Positions 32,427 to 41,898 of a stretch of 64,000 nucleotides of DNA are shown here, piece after piece (the stretch's first letter is position 1; each line of letters starts with the position of its first letter). Below the pieces are notes generated by a model, which made no database searches, had not been told where the DNA came from, and saw only the letters and a program-made list of their open reading frames with translations. The DNA comes from UKL13-2 sp031431435 (lineage in GTDB: Bacteria; Pseudomonadota; Gammaproteobacteria; Burkholderiales; Usitatibacteraceae). The stretch covers positions 20,240 through 84,239 of the forward strand of contig JANPDI010000044.1 in the NCBI GenBank assembly GCA_031431435.1, read 5' to 3'. The position numbers and the translations under genes were made by a program.

Positions 32427-33425
32427 CTAGTCCAGTTTGATGCCTTTCTTGGTGACAATGGTTTTCATCTTCTCGTACTCAACCTTGATTTGTGCCGAGA
32501 ATTCTGCGGGTGTGTTGGCGACCGGGTCGGCACCTTGTGCCGCGAGTTTCTCTCTGACGGCCGGGTTGTTGACCGCTTTGACAGCTGCAGCATGCAACTT
32601 GTCGACGATCTCTTTTGGTGTCTTGGCAGGCACCACCAAACCATACCAGACGCGATCATTCACATCCGGCAGGCCGGCTTCAGCGAAGGTTGGAATATTT
32701 GGATAAAACGAAAGACGCTTTGGCGCGGCAACAGCGAGCAGACGCATCTTGCCCGCATCAATGTGTGCTTTCGACGAGGGCAGATTGTCAAACAGTACCG
32801 GTACCTGCCCACCGATCACATCCAACACGGCCGGGCCGGCGCCTTTGTATGGAATGTGGACCAAATCTGTTCCCGTCGAGGACTGGAATAGCTCGCCCAT
32901 CATGTGGCCGATACCAGCCGTTCCGGATGAGGCAAAGCTGTATTTGCCCGGGTTCTTCTTCAACAGATCAATAAATTCTTTGAGATTCTGTGCCGGTACC
33001 GATGGATGCACCGTCAATACATTAGGTACCGCGGCGAAGTTGGTGACCGGAATGAAGTCCGTCATATTGTTATAGGGAATCTTCGCATTTGCCGCGGGAT
33101 TGACCGCCATCGTTGAGACCGTTGCCATGCCAAGTGTGTAACCATCCGGTGCCGATTTGGCGAGTTCATTGGCGCCAATCGAGCCACCACCGCCACCCCG
33201 ATTTTCAACAATGATCGCCTGACCCAACTCGACGCCAAATTGGTTGGCGATAATTCGCGCAACGATATCGGTGGTGCCGCCGGCGGCAAACGGCACGATC
33301 AGTTTGATGGGTTTGTTCGGATATGCCTGCGCATTGCTGACAGCCGGCATCAGTGCGGCTGCGGCGGCCGTTACAATCGTTGCCAGTAACGCGGGTAGTT
33401 TCAGTTTGCTTATATTGCGGTTCAT
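32427..33425 (-). CDS. Bug family tripartite tricarboxylate transporter solute-binding protein
   Basis: 332 residues. Signal peptide 1-32 (ends AVSNAQA); mature start YPNKPIKLIVPFAAGGTTDIVARI is the classic Bug beginning. IVENRGGGGGSIGA, IPYKGAGPAVLDVIGGQV and the C-terminal KKGIKLD follow. A periplasmic protein binding a small carboxylate or similar ligand. No membrane components are adjacent, as is common for the many orphan Bug genes of betaproteobacteria. AGGAGA stands before the start. Ligand unknown. Confidence 0.93.
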   Translation of the reverse strand: MNRNISKLKLPALLATIVTAAAAALMPAVSNAQAYPNKPIKLIVPFAAGGTTDIVARIIANQFGVELGQAIIVENRGGGGGSIGANELAKSAPDGYTLGMATVSTMAVNPAANAKIPYNNMTDFIPVTNFAAVPNVLTVHPSVPAQNLKEFIDLLKKNPGKYSFASSGTAGIGHMMGELFQSSTGTDLVHIPYKGAGPAVLDVIGGQVPVLFDNLPSSKAHIDAGKMRLLAVAAPKRLSFYPNIPTFAEAGLPDVNDRVWYGLVVPAKTPKEIVDKLHAAAVKAVNNPAVREKLAAQGADPVANTPAEFSAQIKVEYEKMKTIVTKKGIKLD

Positions 33426-33528
33426 ATTGTCTCCTCGTTTTTTTGGGGTGGTGCGGCACTTCGATGCGGATCAGGGAAAATCGTTCAATATGTTACTGGT
33501 TGCCGGTGTGTTTGGTACAAAAATCAGT

Positions 33529-34518
33529 CTAAGGCACCAATACCGTTGAGCCGGTTGTCTTGCGATCTTCGAGGTCACGGTGCGCCTGGGCGGCATCCTT
33601 TAGCGCGTAGGTCTGGTTGATTTCAATCTTGACGATACCGCGTGCGACCACATCAAACAAGTCGTTGGCGGTATCAACCAAGTCTTGACGCGATGCAACA
33701 TAGGTGTCGAGGGTCGGACGGGTAAGGTATAACGAGCCGCGTGAGGTCAGGTCGCCAACATACACCGGCGCCACCGGCCCGGATGCGGCACCGAACGATG
33801 CCATCAAGCCCAATGGCGCGATGCAATCGAGTGACTTCATAAAGGTATCTTTGCCCACGCCGTCATACACCACCTGACACTTTTTGCCATTGGTGATTTC
33901 GGCAACGCGCGCGACAAAATCTTCGCTGCGGTAGTTGATGACATGGTCGTAGCCATTGGCCTTGGCAACGGCGACCTTTTCGTCCGAACCAACCGTGCCA
34001 ATGACCGTGGCGCCCAAATGTTTTGCCCATTGGCCGAGTATCAAGCCAACACCACCGGCCGCCGCCTGAAACAGAATCACGTCGCCCGGCTTGACGCGAT
34101 AGGTTCGGCGCAACAGGTATTGTGCCGTCATGCCCTTTAGCATCATCGACGCGGCCTGTTGATCGGTGATGCCGTCGGGAATCTTTACCAGGCGCTCGGC
34201 CGGCATCAAGCGCACCTCGGCATATGAGCCAATCGGTGATGACGCATAGGCGACCCGGTCGCCGACTTTAAATTCGCCGACATCTGCGCCGACCGACTCC
34301 ACCACGCCCGCAGCTTCACGGCCGATCACGCTCGGCAACGGCACTTTGTACATGCCGGTGCGGTGGTAGGTGTCGATATAGTTGAGCCCCGCGGCGGTCG
34401 TGGTCAATCTGACTTCCTTTGCCCCCGGCGCCGGCACCTCGACCTCTTCCCATTGCATCACTTCCGGGCCGCCGTGTGCATGGATTCGAATGGCGCGGGC
34501 CTTGATGGTGTGATTCAT
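33529..34518 (-). CDS. qorA: NADPH:quinone reductase / zeta-crystallin-like oxidoreductase
   Basis: 329 residues. MDR superfamily without zinc ligands. RIHAHGGPEVMQWEEVEVP begins the protein, followed by NYIDTYHRTG, GREAAGVVESVG and the nucleotide-binding AAAGGVGLILGQWAKHLGA. Catalyses one-electron reduction of quinones with NADPH. Start overlaps the cca stop by four bases (ATGA). The pairing with cca has no obvious functional logic. QorA-like is the best match. Confidence 0.9.
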   Translation of the reverse strand: MNHTIKARAIRIHAHGGPEVMQWEEVEVPAPGAKEVRLTTTAAGLNYIDTYHRTGMYKVPLPSVIGREAAGVVESVGADVGEFKVGDRVAYASSPIGSYAEVRLMPAERLVKIPDGITDQQAASMMLKGMTAQYLLRRTYRVKPGDVILFQAAAGGVGLILGQWAKHLGATVIGTVGSDEKVAVAKANGYDHVINYRSEDFVARVAEITNGKKCQVVYDGVGKDTFMKSLDCIAPLGLMASFGAASGPVAPVYVGDLTSRGSLYLTRPTLDTYVASRQDLVDTANDLFDVVARGIVKIEINQTYALKDAAQAHRDLEDRKTTGSTVLVP

Positions 34519-35741
34519 GACTGTCTTTCCTCTTCAATAAACTGTTGGGTGGCGTTAAGTTTTGATGCGGCGATGGCGTCTGCGACATTTTCCGGGTGCG
34601 TTTTGGCAACGTTGCCAAAGTCGAGTCCCTGCAGACGTTCCAGCGCGCGTTGCAGGTATGATTGAGGTGGATATGGCGTGCCCGCAAAACCAAGCCGACC
34701 GTGGTGATCACATGCCGCCGCTTGCAACACATCATTAAACCGCGCCGGGCGGCGCAGTGCATCGCAACCGTCAAGCAGGCCGCAGAGTCGTTGCGCGTCT
34801 AACGCCAGCGCGTTGTGGATGTCACCGTGCCAGCGCGCAACCGTCAGCGCAAGATCGCGGCAATCAGCGGGAATTCTCAGTCGCATACACATGGCGTCAA
34901 TCAGCGCAACACTGTGTTCCTCGTGTCCCGGGTGTCGCGGCAGAAACTGGCTCGGCGTCATGGCCTTGCCGAGGTCGTGGGTGAGTGCGGCAAACCGGAC
35001 AGGCAGGCTGGCGCGAATGCCCGCGGCATAGTCGAGCACCATCATGACGTGCACACCGGTGTCAATTTCCGGGTGCGCCACTTTCGACTGGGGCACCCCC
35101 CACAGCCGATCGACCTCCGGCAGAATGTGGCCCAGCGCACCGCACGTGCGCAAAATGTCGAACATGCGTGACGGCGTGTTTTCCATCAACCCACGCGCGA
35201 TCTCCTGCCAGACCCGTTCGGCGACCAATGCGTCCACCTCACCGGAATCAACCATCTCACGCATCAGCGCGACTGTTTCGTCGGCAACCAAAAAGTCAAG
35301 CGCGGCGAAGCGGGCCGCAAAACGCGCGGTGCGCAAAATGCGCACCGGGTCTTCGCGGAATGCCGCACCAACGTGGCGCAATAGTTTGTGATTGATATCT
35401 GCCTGCCCGCCGTACGGATCAATCAAGTGGCCGTCGATATCTTTGGCGATGGCATTGATGGTCAGGTCGCGGCGCGCCAGATCTTCTTCAATGGTTACTG
35501 TTGGCGAAGCGTGAAACACAAAGCCCTTGTAACCAGGCGCGGTTTTACGTTCAGTGCGCGCCAGCGCGTATTCCTCATGCGATTGAGGATGCAAAAATAC
35601 CGGGAAATCGGCACCGACCGGTCGATATCCCGCTTCGATCATTTCGTGCGGCGTCGAACCGACCACGACGTAGTCACGATCGGTTACCGGAATTTTAAGG
35701 AGCTCGTCGCGGACTGCGCCGCCGACGGTATAGATTTTCAT
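34515..35741 (-). CDS. cca: Multifunctional CCA tRNA nucleotidyltransferase
   Basis: 408 residues. Adds and repairs the CCA end of tRNAs. The N-terminal class II nucleotidyltransferase has YTVGGAVRDELL and TDRDYVVVG (catalytic DxD-type aspartates), then LARRDLTINAIA and the RILRTARFAARF helix. An HD domain (AALTHDLGKAM, HEEHSVALI) follows, as in the long E. coli-type enzymes with phosphatase/phosphodiesterase activity. Coupled to the downstream quinone reductase gene. Confidence 0.96.
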   Translation of the reverse strand: MKIYTVGGAVRDELLKIPVTDRDYVVVGSTPHEMIEAGYRPVGADFPVFLHPQSHEEYALARTERKTAPGYKGFVFHASPTVTIEEDLARRDLTINAIAKDIDGHLIDPYGGQADINHKLLRHVGAAFREDPVRILRTARFAARFAALDFLVADETVALMREMVDSGEVDALVAERVWQEIARGLMENTPSRMFDILRTCGALGHILPEVDRLWGVPQSKVAHPEIDTGVHVMMVLDYAAGIRASLPVRFAALTHDLGKAMTPSQFLPRHPGHEEHSVALIDAMCMRLRIPADCRDLALTVARWHGDIHNALALDAQRLCGLLDGCDALRRPARFNDVLQAAACDHHGRLGFAGTPYPPQSYLQRALERLQGLDFGNVAKTHPENVADAIAASKLNATQQFIEEERQS

Positions 35742-35870
35742 GGACTAATTATGTCGTGAATCGGTCGCCAAGGGTTTCGGCGCACATGATTGGACCATTG
35801 CATGCGCAGTTTCCGCGCGCAGATTTCGAGCGCAAATCAATAACGCAGTCTAAATAGGATTTCTATAACG

Positions 35871-35929
35871 GCTTTATGGGCGGGCATTCTCAGCAAAAAT
35901 TGGTTGGAAATGCCCGTCTACACTAGACT
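35871..35929. repeat. Intergenic palindromic repeat, copy 3
   Basis: CGGGCATT 35881-35888 pairs with AATGCCCG 35909-35916 around an A/T-rich centre, with ACTAGACTTTA on the right side. It lies between gst and cca, which run the same way. More diverged than copies 2 and 4. Confidence 0.6.
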
Positions 35930-36637
35930 TTATGTCTTGGCCGGGGCGCTTGCATACGGTTCGTCGTCTGCGACAAATTCCGTCTCTTGCCGCGCATCTG
36001 CAACCCACGCGACGACGGCCGGGTGTGATCTGACGGCGGCGCAGTATTCTTCTGTATCAGCGGCAAGCGACGGTGCATAGGTCGCAAAACGCATCACAAC
36101 CGGCGCAAACATCGCGTCTGCCGCACAGAATGCGCCGTACAAAAACGGCTGGTCATGGCCGCGACTTTCGGGCGCGCGAAAATTGGTGCGCGCTTCCCGC
36201 CAGACGGTCTCGATGCGCGCGATGTTTTTTGCGACATCGGCATTCATCCCCAGTCCGGCATGATTGGCGCGGATGTTCATTGGCATTGACGATCGCAGCG
36301 GACGAAAGCCGGCGTGCATTTCGGCAACGATGGCGCGGGCATGCGCGCGCGCGGCGCGGCCTTCGGGCCAGACGGGTTTTTGCGGAAAAACCTCGGCGAG
36401 GTATTCGTAAATGGCGTTTGATTCCCACACACAAATGCTGTCGCGATGGCCAACCGCGCCGTCCCATAACACCGGCACCAATCCCGATGGCGAAACACGC
36501 GGCAACAATTTTGTCCATTCGTCGGAATGGAACTTCAACATGATTTCGTCAAACGGAATGTCGATCGCCTTGAGCAATACCCAGGGGCGCATCGACCACG
36601 AAGAATAATTCTTGTTGGCGATGACGAGTGTCAGCAC
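35930..36637 (-). CDS. Glutathione S-transferase family protein
   Basis: 235 residues starting at a GTG that gives MLTLVIANKNYSSWSMRPWV, the usual start of this GST subfamily; the open frame continues upstream only as an artefact overlapping the next gene. The thioredoxin-like domain has SPSGLVPVLWDG and ICVWESNAIYEYLAEVFP; the helical domain has PFLYGAFCAADAMFAPVV. Likely a cytosolic detoxification or thiol-transfer enzyme, with Ser in the NYSSWS site rather than Tyr or Cys. Lies 40 bases after the NDUFA9-like gene. Confidence 0.88.
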   Translation of the reverse strand: MLTLVIANKNYSSWSMRPWVLLKAIDIPFDEIMLKFHSDEWTKLLPRVSPSGLVPVLWDGAVGHRDSICVWESNAIYEYLAEVFPQKPVWPEGRAARAHARAIVAEMHAGFRPLRSSMPMNIRANHAGLGMNADVAKNIARIETVWREARTNFRAPESRGHDQPFLYGAFCAADAMFAPVVMRFATYAPSLAADTEEYCAAVRSHPAVVAWVADARQETEFVADDEPYASAPAKT

Positions 36638-36677
36638 CGAGCACTCTTGCCGGCATTGCGAGCGGGCCTGATTTGTT

Positions 36678-37616
36678 TCATTTGATACCACCCTCCCGCA
36701 GCCGCTGGTAACGTCCGCGCCCGGCACCGCCGGACATATAGGCGGGTACCACACCCTCCATGGCGCTGGCGGCGCCAAAAATTGCCGGGAATGGCGTGCT
36801 GCTGGTGCTGGGTAAACGCATTGAGGCAAGGTTGTCACGCGTGATGAGTTTGCCGGGTAACAATTCAAACACCGCGGCCTGTAGTGTTGATAGTCCGGCA
36901 CCCAGGCCGATCACCTGACATCGGGTTGCCGTCAAGCCGATCACAAATTCAATCAATTCCCGCAGCGTATAGGTCTTGGGGCCGACCAGACGATAGGTCT
37001 GGCCGCAACACGCCGGCATTTCGATCGATACGGCAATTGCGCGTGCCACATCCTCGACCCACACCACCTGAAACTCGGCGTCGGGCGAACCCAGCGGAAT
37101 CACGGGGAACAACTTGACCAGTCCGGCGAACATATTCAGAAAGTGGTCCCCCGCGCCAAACACCACCGATGGCTGAAATATTGTCACCGCGAGGCCCGTG
37201 GTCTTTGCCACTGCCAGAACAGCTGCCTCACCGCGGCCGCGCGAACGCAAATATTCGCTCGGGCCGTTGATGTCGGCGTTTAGCGCGCTCATCTGGATCA
37301 AACGTTTGACGCCGTTTTGTGCGCAACTTTCGGCGATCATCTTTGGAAAATACGCGTGCACGCGCTCGAAGTCGCCGTGCAAAATGCCAAGTAGATTGAT
37401 CACAATATTGTGTTGGCTGATCAAGGCATCGAGCGTGGCGCGGTCAAACACGTCCGCCTCGATAACTTCACATGTCGGCAGTGGCAACAAATGTCGGGCA
37501 CGCTCACGCTGACGGGTGGGTACGGTCACCACGTGCCCGCGTTTGGTGAGCGCTTCGGCGACGGCGCTGCCGATAAAGCCGCTGCCGCCGATAAGCAAAA
37601 TCTTGGCTGGATTCAT
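36678..37616 (-). CDS. NAD-dependent epimerase-like protein, complex I NDUFA9 subfamily
   Basis: 312 residues. An atypical short-chain dehydrogenase: ILLIGGSGFIGSAVAEAL binds NAD(P), NIVINLLGILHGDFERVH, LIQMSALNADINGPSEYLRSRGRGE and TIFQPSVVFGAGDHFLNMF are typical of the NDUFA9/YwnB-like group often found in betaproteobacteria. No YxxxK pair at the usual place is clear. It may be a quinone-pathway or complex I accessory protein. Twelve bases follow the lytic transglycosylase stop. Confidence 0.86.
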   Translation of the reverse strand: MNPAKILLIGGSGFIGSAVAEALTKRGHVVTVPTRQRERARHLLPLPTCEVIEADVFDRATLDALISQHNIVINLLGILHGDFERVHAYFPKMIAESCAQNGVKRLIQMSALNADINGPSEYLRSRGRGEAAVLAVAKTTGLAVTIFQPSVVFGAGDHFLNMFAGLVKLFPVIPLGSPDAEFQVVWVEDVARAIAVSIEMPACCGQTYRLVGPKTYTLRELIEFVIGLTATRCQVIGLGAGLSTLQAAVFELLPGKLITRDNLASMRLPSTSSTPFPAIFGAASAMEGVVPAYMSGGAGRGRYQRLREGGIK

Positions 37617-37628
37617 GATGGGACCAGG

Positions 37629-39848
37629 CTATGGGTGAATTGCGACGGGGCTGTTGGAAACAGGCGCGGTCGCCACATTGGCAGGTGCGCCTGTCAGTGT
37701 TGTGTCGACCACTTTGACGGCGGATGCCGTCATTTTTGCCGGAACGGAGCCCATGATTTCGCCCAGTTTCAGCGACTGGCCGTTGATGCGATGGCCGTAG
37801 AACCACTTGTTAACCATGACTTTTTTCACATAGTCACGCGTCTCATTGAACGGGATGGACTCGGCATAGATCGCGCCTTCCAGCGGGGTATCGGCCCGCC
37901 AGCGGCGGGCCCGGCCCGGCCCGGCGTTATAAGCGGCCGTTGCCAGCACCGGATGGCCAAGGTCATCCAGCACATGCCGCAAATAAAACGAACCCAACGC
38001 CAGATTGGTCGGCACATCGACCACTTTGGCCGTTGGCAGCTCTTTGAGGCCGATTTGTTTTGCCACCCATTTGGCGGTTGCGGGCATCAATTGCATCAGT
38101 CCTTGCGCGCCGACACGCGAGCGCGCATCGGTAATAAAGCGGCTCTCCTGGCGGATCAGACCAAACACCCACGCTTCGTCGAGCCCGTTTTGTTTTGCAC
38201 TCACCGACAGTGGATCACGATGCGGCAGCGGATAACGGCGGCCAAAATCGTGTACTGCTTGTGTCCGCTCGGCGGTGTTGATGGCGCGATCGGGAAGGTC
38301 GTTTCGCAGCGCCACTTCGGCGGCGGCGAGCAATGCCTGGTCATCCATGCCGCGGATCAGTACCTGCCATTCGCGTAACGCGTCGTTGCGCAGGTCGGTC
38401 TTGTAGGCCGAAAGTTTGTACAGCAGCACCGCGCGTTTGGCGCCGGCAAGGGCGGCAATTTTGGCAACATCGTCCTCGGCCGGAATGGCGCCGGTGAAAT
38501 TGGGTGCCTGGCGCAGGCCGATTTCTTCGGCGGCCAGCACGCCGTAGAAATTGGTTTCACGCGCGAGTGACTCACGCAACAGGCGGGCGGCGGCAGCCTC
38601 GGTGGCATCGCCGGATGCACTCAGCGCGCGCGCCAGCCAGTAGCGCCAGGTGGATTCACGTTTTTCAGCTTCAGACATGGCGCTGATCGCGCGCCGGACA
38701 TTTTTCCACTGGGTATTGTCCAGCGCCGTCTCGCGCAGTGCCGCGCGCGCGAACCAGGCGGCCTGTGTGTCATTCAGTTCGGCGTCACCGGCGCGTTGAA
38801 ACCACGCAATCGCATTGGCATCCTGCTGCATCGCACCGAAATAGCCGATTTGTGCCCACGCTGATTGTGCGTCTGCCCGGCCAAACCGGGATTCATTTTT
38901 ATTCAGCCATTGCGCGGCGCTATCAGCGCTGGTTCGCGCCAGTCGCGACACTGCAAAAAGCGCCAACTCAACCGACGCACGATTGGTTGCCTTGATATTC
39001 TGTTTGTCCAAAAACCGTTTTGCATCGAGATTTGCCTGCGCACTGCTCGCGTCAAAATTAGCCGGGACATCGGTGGCAAAAACGGCGCTGCGCCTGGCGT
39101 CATTAATCTGGCCGTTGTCGAACAGGGTGCGGGTACGCCGCCAAACATCGTCATTGGTCAAAGCGCCGGAAGCGCGCAACTGGTCGGCAACGCGCGCAAA
39201 TAAATCGTAGCAGGGCGCGGCAGCAGGTTTTGCGGCCGTCCACAATGATTTGGCGTCGGCCAGCGCGGCAGGCGTCACCGCACGGTCATCGCCGAGTAGC
39301 CGATAGCGCAGCCGTTGGCACGCAACCTCGGCGTCATCGCCACGATATGCGGCCTGATTGGCGGCAAATGGCGTCCAACGGTTTAAGCTGCCCAATGCGC
39401 GCAGGTAATCACGACGCAGCTGGTCGGCAAATGGCGTTTCGGGAAATTGGGCCAAAAATGTTTCAATTTCCGGGCCGAGGCTGATCGCGTTTTGGGCGGA
39501 TTGCGCCAATTGTGCCGAAAACCACCACCAGTCTATGTATGGTGCAAGCGGAAAGTCTTTGCGGGCGGTGGCAAATTTTGTGCGGGCAAGCGCAAGCGCC
39601 GCAACATCCCGGCGTTCAAATGCGTCGCGTGCCGCCAGAAATTCGCGCTCAACAGAGACTTGAGGAACATTTGGTCTGTTCGCAGCTTGTGCGTGCGCCT
39701 CAATGGGAAAGGCGCTTCCACCTACCCAAACGAGCAAAAAGTTGCTGAATATCAATGAGCGGATATTCGAGGAGGCGTAAAACCGTACTGGCTTCGCTCG
39801 AAAACCAGAATTGCGCAACAACTTTTGTTTTAAATAATACAAAAACAT
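37629..39848 (-). CDS. slt: Soluble lytic murein transglycosylase
   Basis: 739 residues. N-terminal export signal of about 55 residues (hydrophobic SLIFSNFLLVWVGGSAF, ending EAHAQ), longer than usual. A superhelical U-domain of TPR-like repeats spans about 70-530. The SLT catalytic domain is at about 550-690 with Glu in VFGLIRQESRF, then GAQGLMQLMPATAKWVA and YNAGPGRARRW. It cuts the glycan chain of peptidoglycan. The C-terminal tail after 690 is variable. Divergent from the TerC gene. Confidence 0.93.
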   Translation of the reverse strand: MFLYYLKQKLLRNSGFRAKPVRFYASSNIRSLIFSNFLLVWVGGSAFPIEAHAQAANRPNVPQVSVEREFLAARDAFERRDVAALALARTKFATARKDFPLAPYIDWWWFSAQLAQSAQNAISLGPEIETFLAQFPETPFADQLRRDYLRALGSLNRWTPFAANQAAYRGDDAEVACQRLRYRLLGDDRAVTPAALADAKSLWTAAKPAAAPCYDLFARVADQLRASGALTNDDVWRRTRTLFDNGQINDARRSAVFATDVPANFDASSAQANLDAKRFLDKQNIKATNRASVELALFAVSRLARTSADSAAQWLNKNESRFGRADAQSAWAQIGYFGAMQQDANAIAWFQRAGDAELNDTQAAWFARAALRETALDNTQWKNVRRAISAMSEAEKRESTWRYWLARALSASGDATEAAAARLLRESLARETNFYGVLAAEEIGLRQAPNFTGAIPAEDDVAKIAALAGAKRAVLLYKLSAYKTDLRNDALREWQVLIRGMDDQALLAAAEVALRNDLPDRAINTAERTQAVHDFGRRYPLPHRDPLSVSAKQNGLDEAWVFGLIRQESRFITDARSRVGAQGLMQLMPATAKWVAKQIGLKELPTAKVVDVPTNLALGSFYLRHVLDDLGHPVLATAAYNAGPGRARRWRADTPLEGAIYAESIPFNETRDYVKKVMVNKWFYGHRINGQSLKLGEIMGSVPAKMTASAVKVVDTTLTGAPANVATAPVSNSPVAIHP

Positions 39849-39913
39849 TTTACGGGAGAGACTTTCAGCGTTGATTGGGTATTATTGTATCTCTTCGCTG
39901 AACAAGAGTTGCC

Positions 39914-40591
39914 ATGGATTTTACCGACCCCCTTTTTTTCGCCGCGCTTTTAAAGATTATTGGCATTGATATCGTGCTCGCGGGTGACAATGCGGTTGTC
40001 ATCGCCTTGGCGGCACGAAGGTTGCCGGCCAAACAGCAAAAGCTGGCAATCTTGTTCGGGTGTGCGGCAGCCGTCATTATTCGCGTGATTCTGACCATCG
40101 CGGCCGTATCACTGCTGACAACGCCATATTTGCGGATCGTTGGCGGTGTATTGTTGCTTTGGATCGGTGTCAAATTGCTTCAGCAAAATAATGATGTCGG
40201 GCATGTTTCCGAGGCAAACAACCTTTCACAAGCCATAAAGACCATTGTCATGGCCGACGTTGTCATGAGTGTCGACAACATTATTGGTGTTGCGGGCGCG
40301 GCGGGAGAGTCAACTGCGCTGCTTGTCATTGGGCTGGCCATCAGCATTCCGCTGGTAATCTTTGCGAGCGCGGTGATTTTGAAAATCATGGAACGCTTTC
40401 CGATTGTCATTACGATCGGTGCAGCACTGCTTGGTTATGTCGCGGGCGAAATGCTGGTTACCGATCCCGCCTCGAAGGATTGGATAGTCGCGAATGCGCG
40501 CTGGATGCAGTATGGCGTCCCGATCGTTTGTACTGTGCTGGTGGTCGTCGCAGGACGATTGGCGGCCGCCCGGTCTCTTGAAAAGCAATAG
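39914..40591 (+). CDS. TerC/YjbE family membrane protein
   Basis: 225 residues, seven hydrophobic segments. LKIIGIDIVLAGDNAVVIALAARRLP and ADVVMSVDNIIGVAGAA carry the paired Asp-Asn motifs of TerC proteins, which are linked to manganese export and metalation of exported proteins. The upstream 65 bases are too short for a yybP-ykoY manganese riboswitch. Just upstream of a tctC-type gene but probably a separate unit. Confidence 0.9.
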   Translation: MDFTDPLFFAALLKIIGIDIVLAGDNAVVIALAARRLPAKQQKLAILFGCAAAVIIRVILTIAAVSLLTTPYLRIVGGVLLLWIGVKLLQQNNDVGHVSEANNLSQAIKTIVMADVVMSVDNIIGVAGAAGESTALLVIGLAISIPLVIFASAVILKIMERFPIVITIGAALLGYVAGEMLVTDPASKDWIVANARWMQYGVPIVCTVLVVVAGRLAAARSLEKQ

Positions 40592-40692
40592 ATTGATTTT
40601 GATTTGGTTTTTGCGTATCGAAGTTGAAAGAGCTGTCTGTTGCATCATAAAAAATACAACCACCATCAGGGATTTTCCTCGGAGAAATGATT

Positions 40693-41721
40693 ATGAAAAA
40701 GAAAATCGGTTTTAGACTCAGCATTGTTTGCAAATCGGTTGTTGCCGCGCTCGGGGCCGTAGCGGCAATTGGCGTGTCGGGCGTTGCGTTTGCCTGGGAA
40801 CCCACCAAAACGGTGGAGTTTGTGGTGCCGGCCGGTACCGGCGGCGGTGCCGATCAAATGGCGCGATTCATCCAGGGCGTGATCAGCAAGAACAACCTGA
40901 TGAAACAATCAATGGTGGTGGTGAACAAGAGTGGTGGCGCCGGTGCCGAGGGATTTCTCGACGTCAAGGGCGCCAACAAGGATCCGCATAAAATCATCAT
41001 CACACTGTCTAACCTTTTCACGACACCGCTGGCAACCGGTGTCCCGTTTAACTGGAAAGAGCTGACGCCGGTGCAAATGATGGCGCTCGACCAGTTTGTA
41101 TTGTGGGTGAATGCCGAAACGCCGTATAAAACCGCCAAGGAATACGTCGATGCGGTGAAAGCGGCGGGCCCGAGCAAAATGAAAATGGGCGGCACCGGCT
41201 CCAAACAGGAAGACCAGATCATTACCGTCGCGATTGAAAAACAATCCGCTACCAAGTTCATCTATATCCCGTACAAAGGCGGCGGTGAGGTCGCCGTGCA
41301 GCTGGTTGGTAAACACGTTGATTCAACAGTCAACAATCCGATCGAGGCGGTTGAGCAATGGCGCGCCGGCAAACTGCGTGCGCTTTGTGTGTTTGACGAC
41401 AAAGTGATGCCATACAAAACCAAAGTCACGCCGACCATGGCATGGGGTGATATTCCCACCTGCGCGAGCCAGGGTTTAAGTGTTGACTACCAGATGCTGC
41501 GTGGTATTTTTATGGCGCCGGGTGTCACCAAAGAGCAGGTCGCCTACTACGTCGATTTGTTGAAAAAAGTTCGCGAAACGCCTGAGTGGAAAGAATTTTT
41601 GGAAAAGGGCGCGTTTGACGCCACCACGCTGTCGGGTGATGACTACGTGAAATGGTTGACCAAGGAAGAGCAGCGCCATCAATCCTTGATGGCAGAGGCG
41701 GGCTTCCTGGCGAAAAAATAG
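40693..41721 (+). CDS. tctC: Tripartite tricarboxylate transporter solute-binding protein TctC
   Basis: 342 residues; the ATG at 40693 is 8 bases from GGAG, better than one six bases earlier. Signal peptide 1-33 (ends VAFAW-like), then a Bug/TctC fold: TKTVEFVVPAGTGGGADQM, VVVNKSGGAGAEGFLDV, YIPYKGGGEVAVQLVGKHV and VNNPIEAVEQW. It delivers the ligand to TctA/TctB encoded next. Because oxc and frc lie downstream, oxalate or a related C2 acid is a possible ligand, by context only. Confidence 0.92.
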   Translation: MKKKIGFRLSIVCKSVVAALGAVAAIGVSGVAFAWEPTKTVEFVVPAGTGGGADQMARFIQGVISKNNLMKQSMVVVNKSGGAGAEGFLDVKGANKDPHKIIITLSNLFTTPLATGVPFNWKELTPVQMMALDQFVLWVNAETPYKTAKEYVDAVKAAGPSKMKMGGTGSKQEDQIITVAIEKQSATKFIYIPYKGGGEVAVQLVGKHVDSTVNNPIEAVEQWRAGKLRALCVFDDKVMPYKTKVTPTMAWGDIPTCASQGLSVDYQMLRGIFMAPGVTKEQVAYYVDLLKKVRETPEWKEFLEKGAFDATTLSGDDYVKWLTKEEQRHQSLMAEAGFLAKK

Positions 41722-41788
41722 TGTCTCCGGGCAATAGACGCACGTTGCGGTGTTTTTAAGAAAATAGACCGACATCAAGTCATTTTTT

Positions 41789-41827
41789 CCGCGCTCACGC
41801 CACAATAAGAAAAAGCCGTGGGCGCGG
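41789..41827 (+). promoter_or_regulatory. Hairpin between tctC and tctB
   Basis: CCGCGCTCACG 41789-41799 pairs (one T-G) with CGTGGGCGCGG 41817-41827. No T-run follows, so it may protect the tctC transcript end and lower tctB/tctA expression, as expected for a binding protein needed in excess. Confidence 0.5.
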
Positions 41828-41898
41828 TAATCGCAACGTAACAGGTTGGCGATCCGCGTTCTTACAGAGTTTGATAAGCCTTCGAGGAGAACTGCCCT

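Noticed and set aside
37410..38378. 322-residue plus-strand open frame
   Set aside because: Overlaps the NDUFA9-like and slt genes on the other strand and has Cys/His/Arg-heavy composition.
39849..39913. Manganese (yybP-ykoY) riboswitch before the TerC gene
   Set aside because: Only 65 bases separate the divergent starts and the conserved core is not seen.
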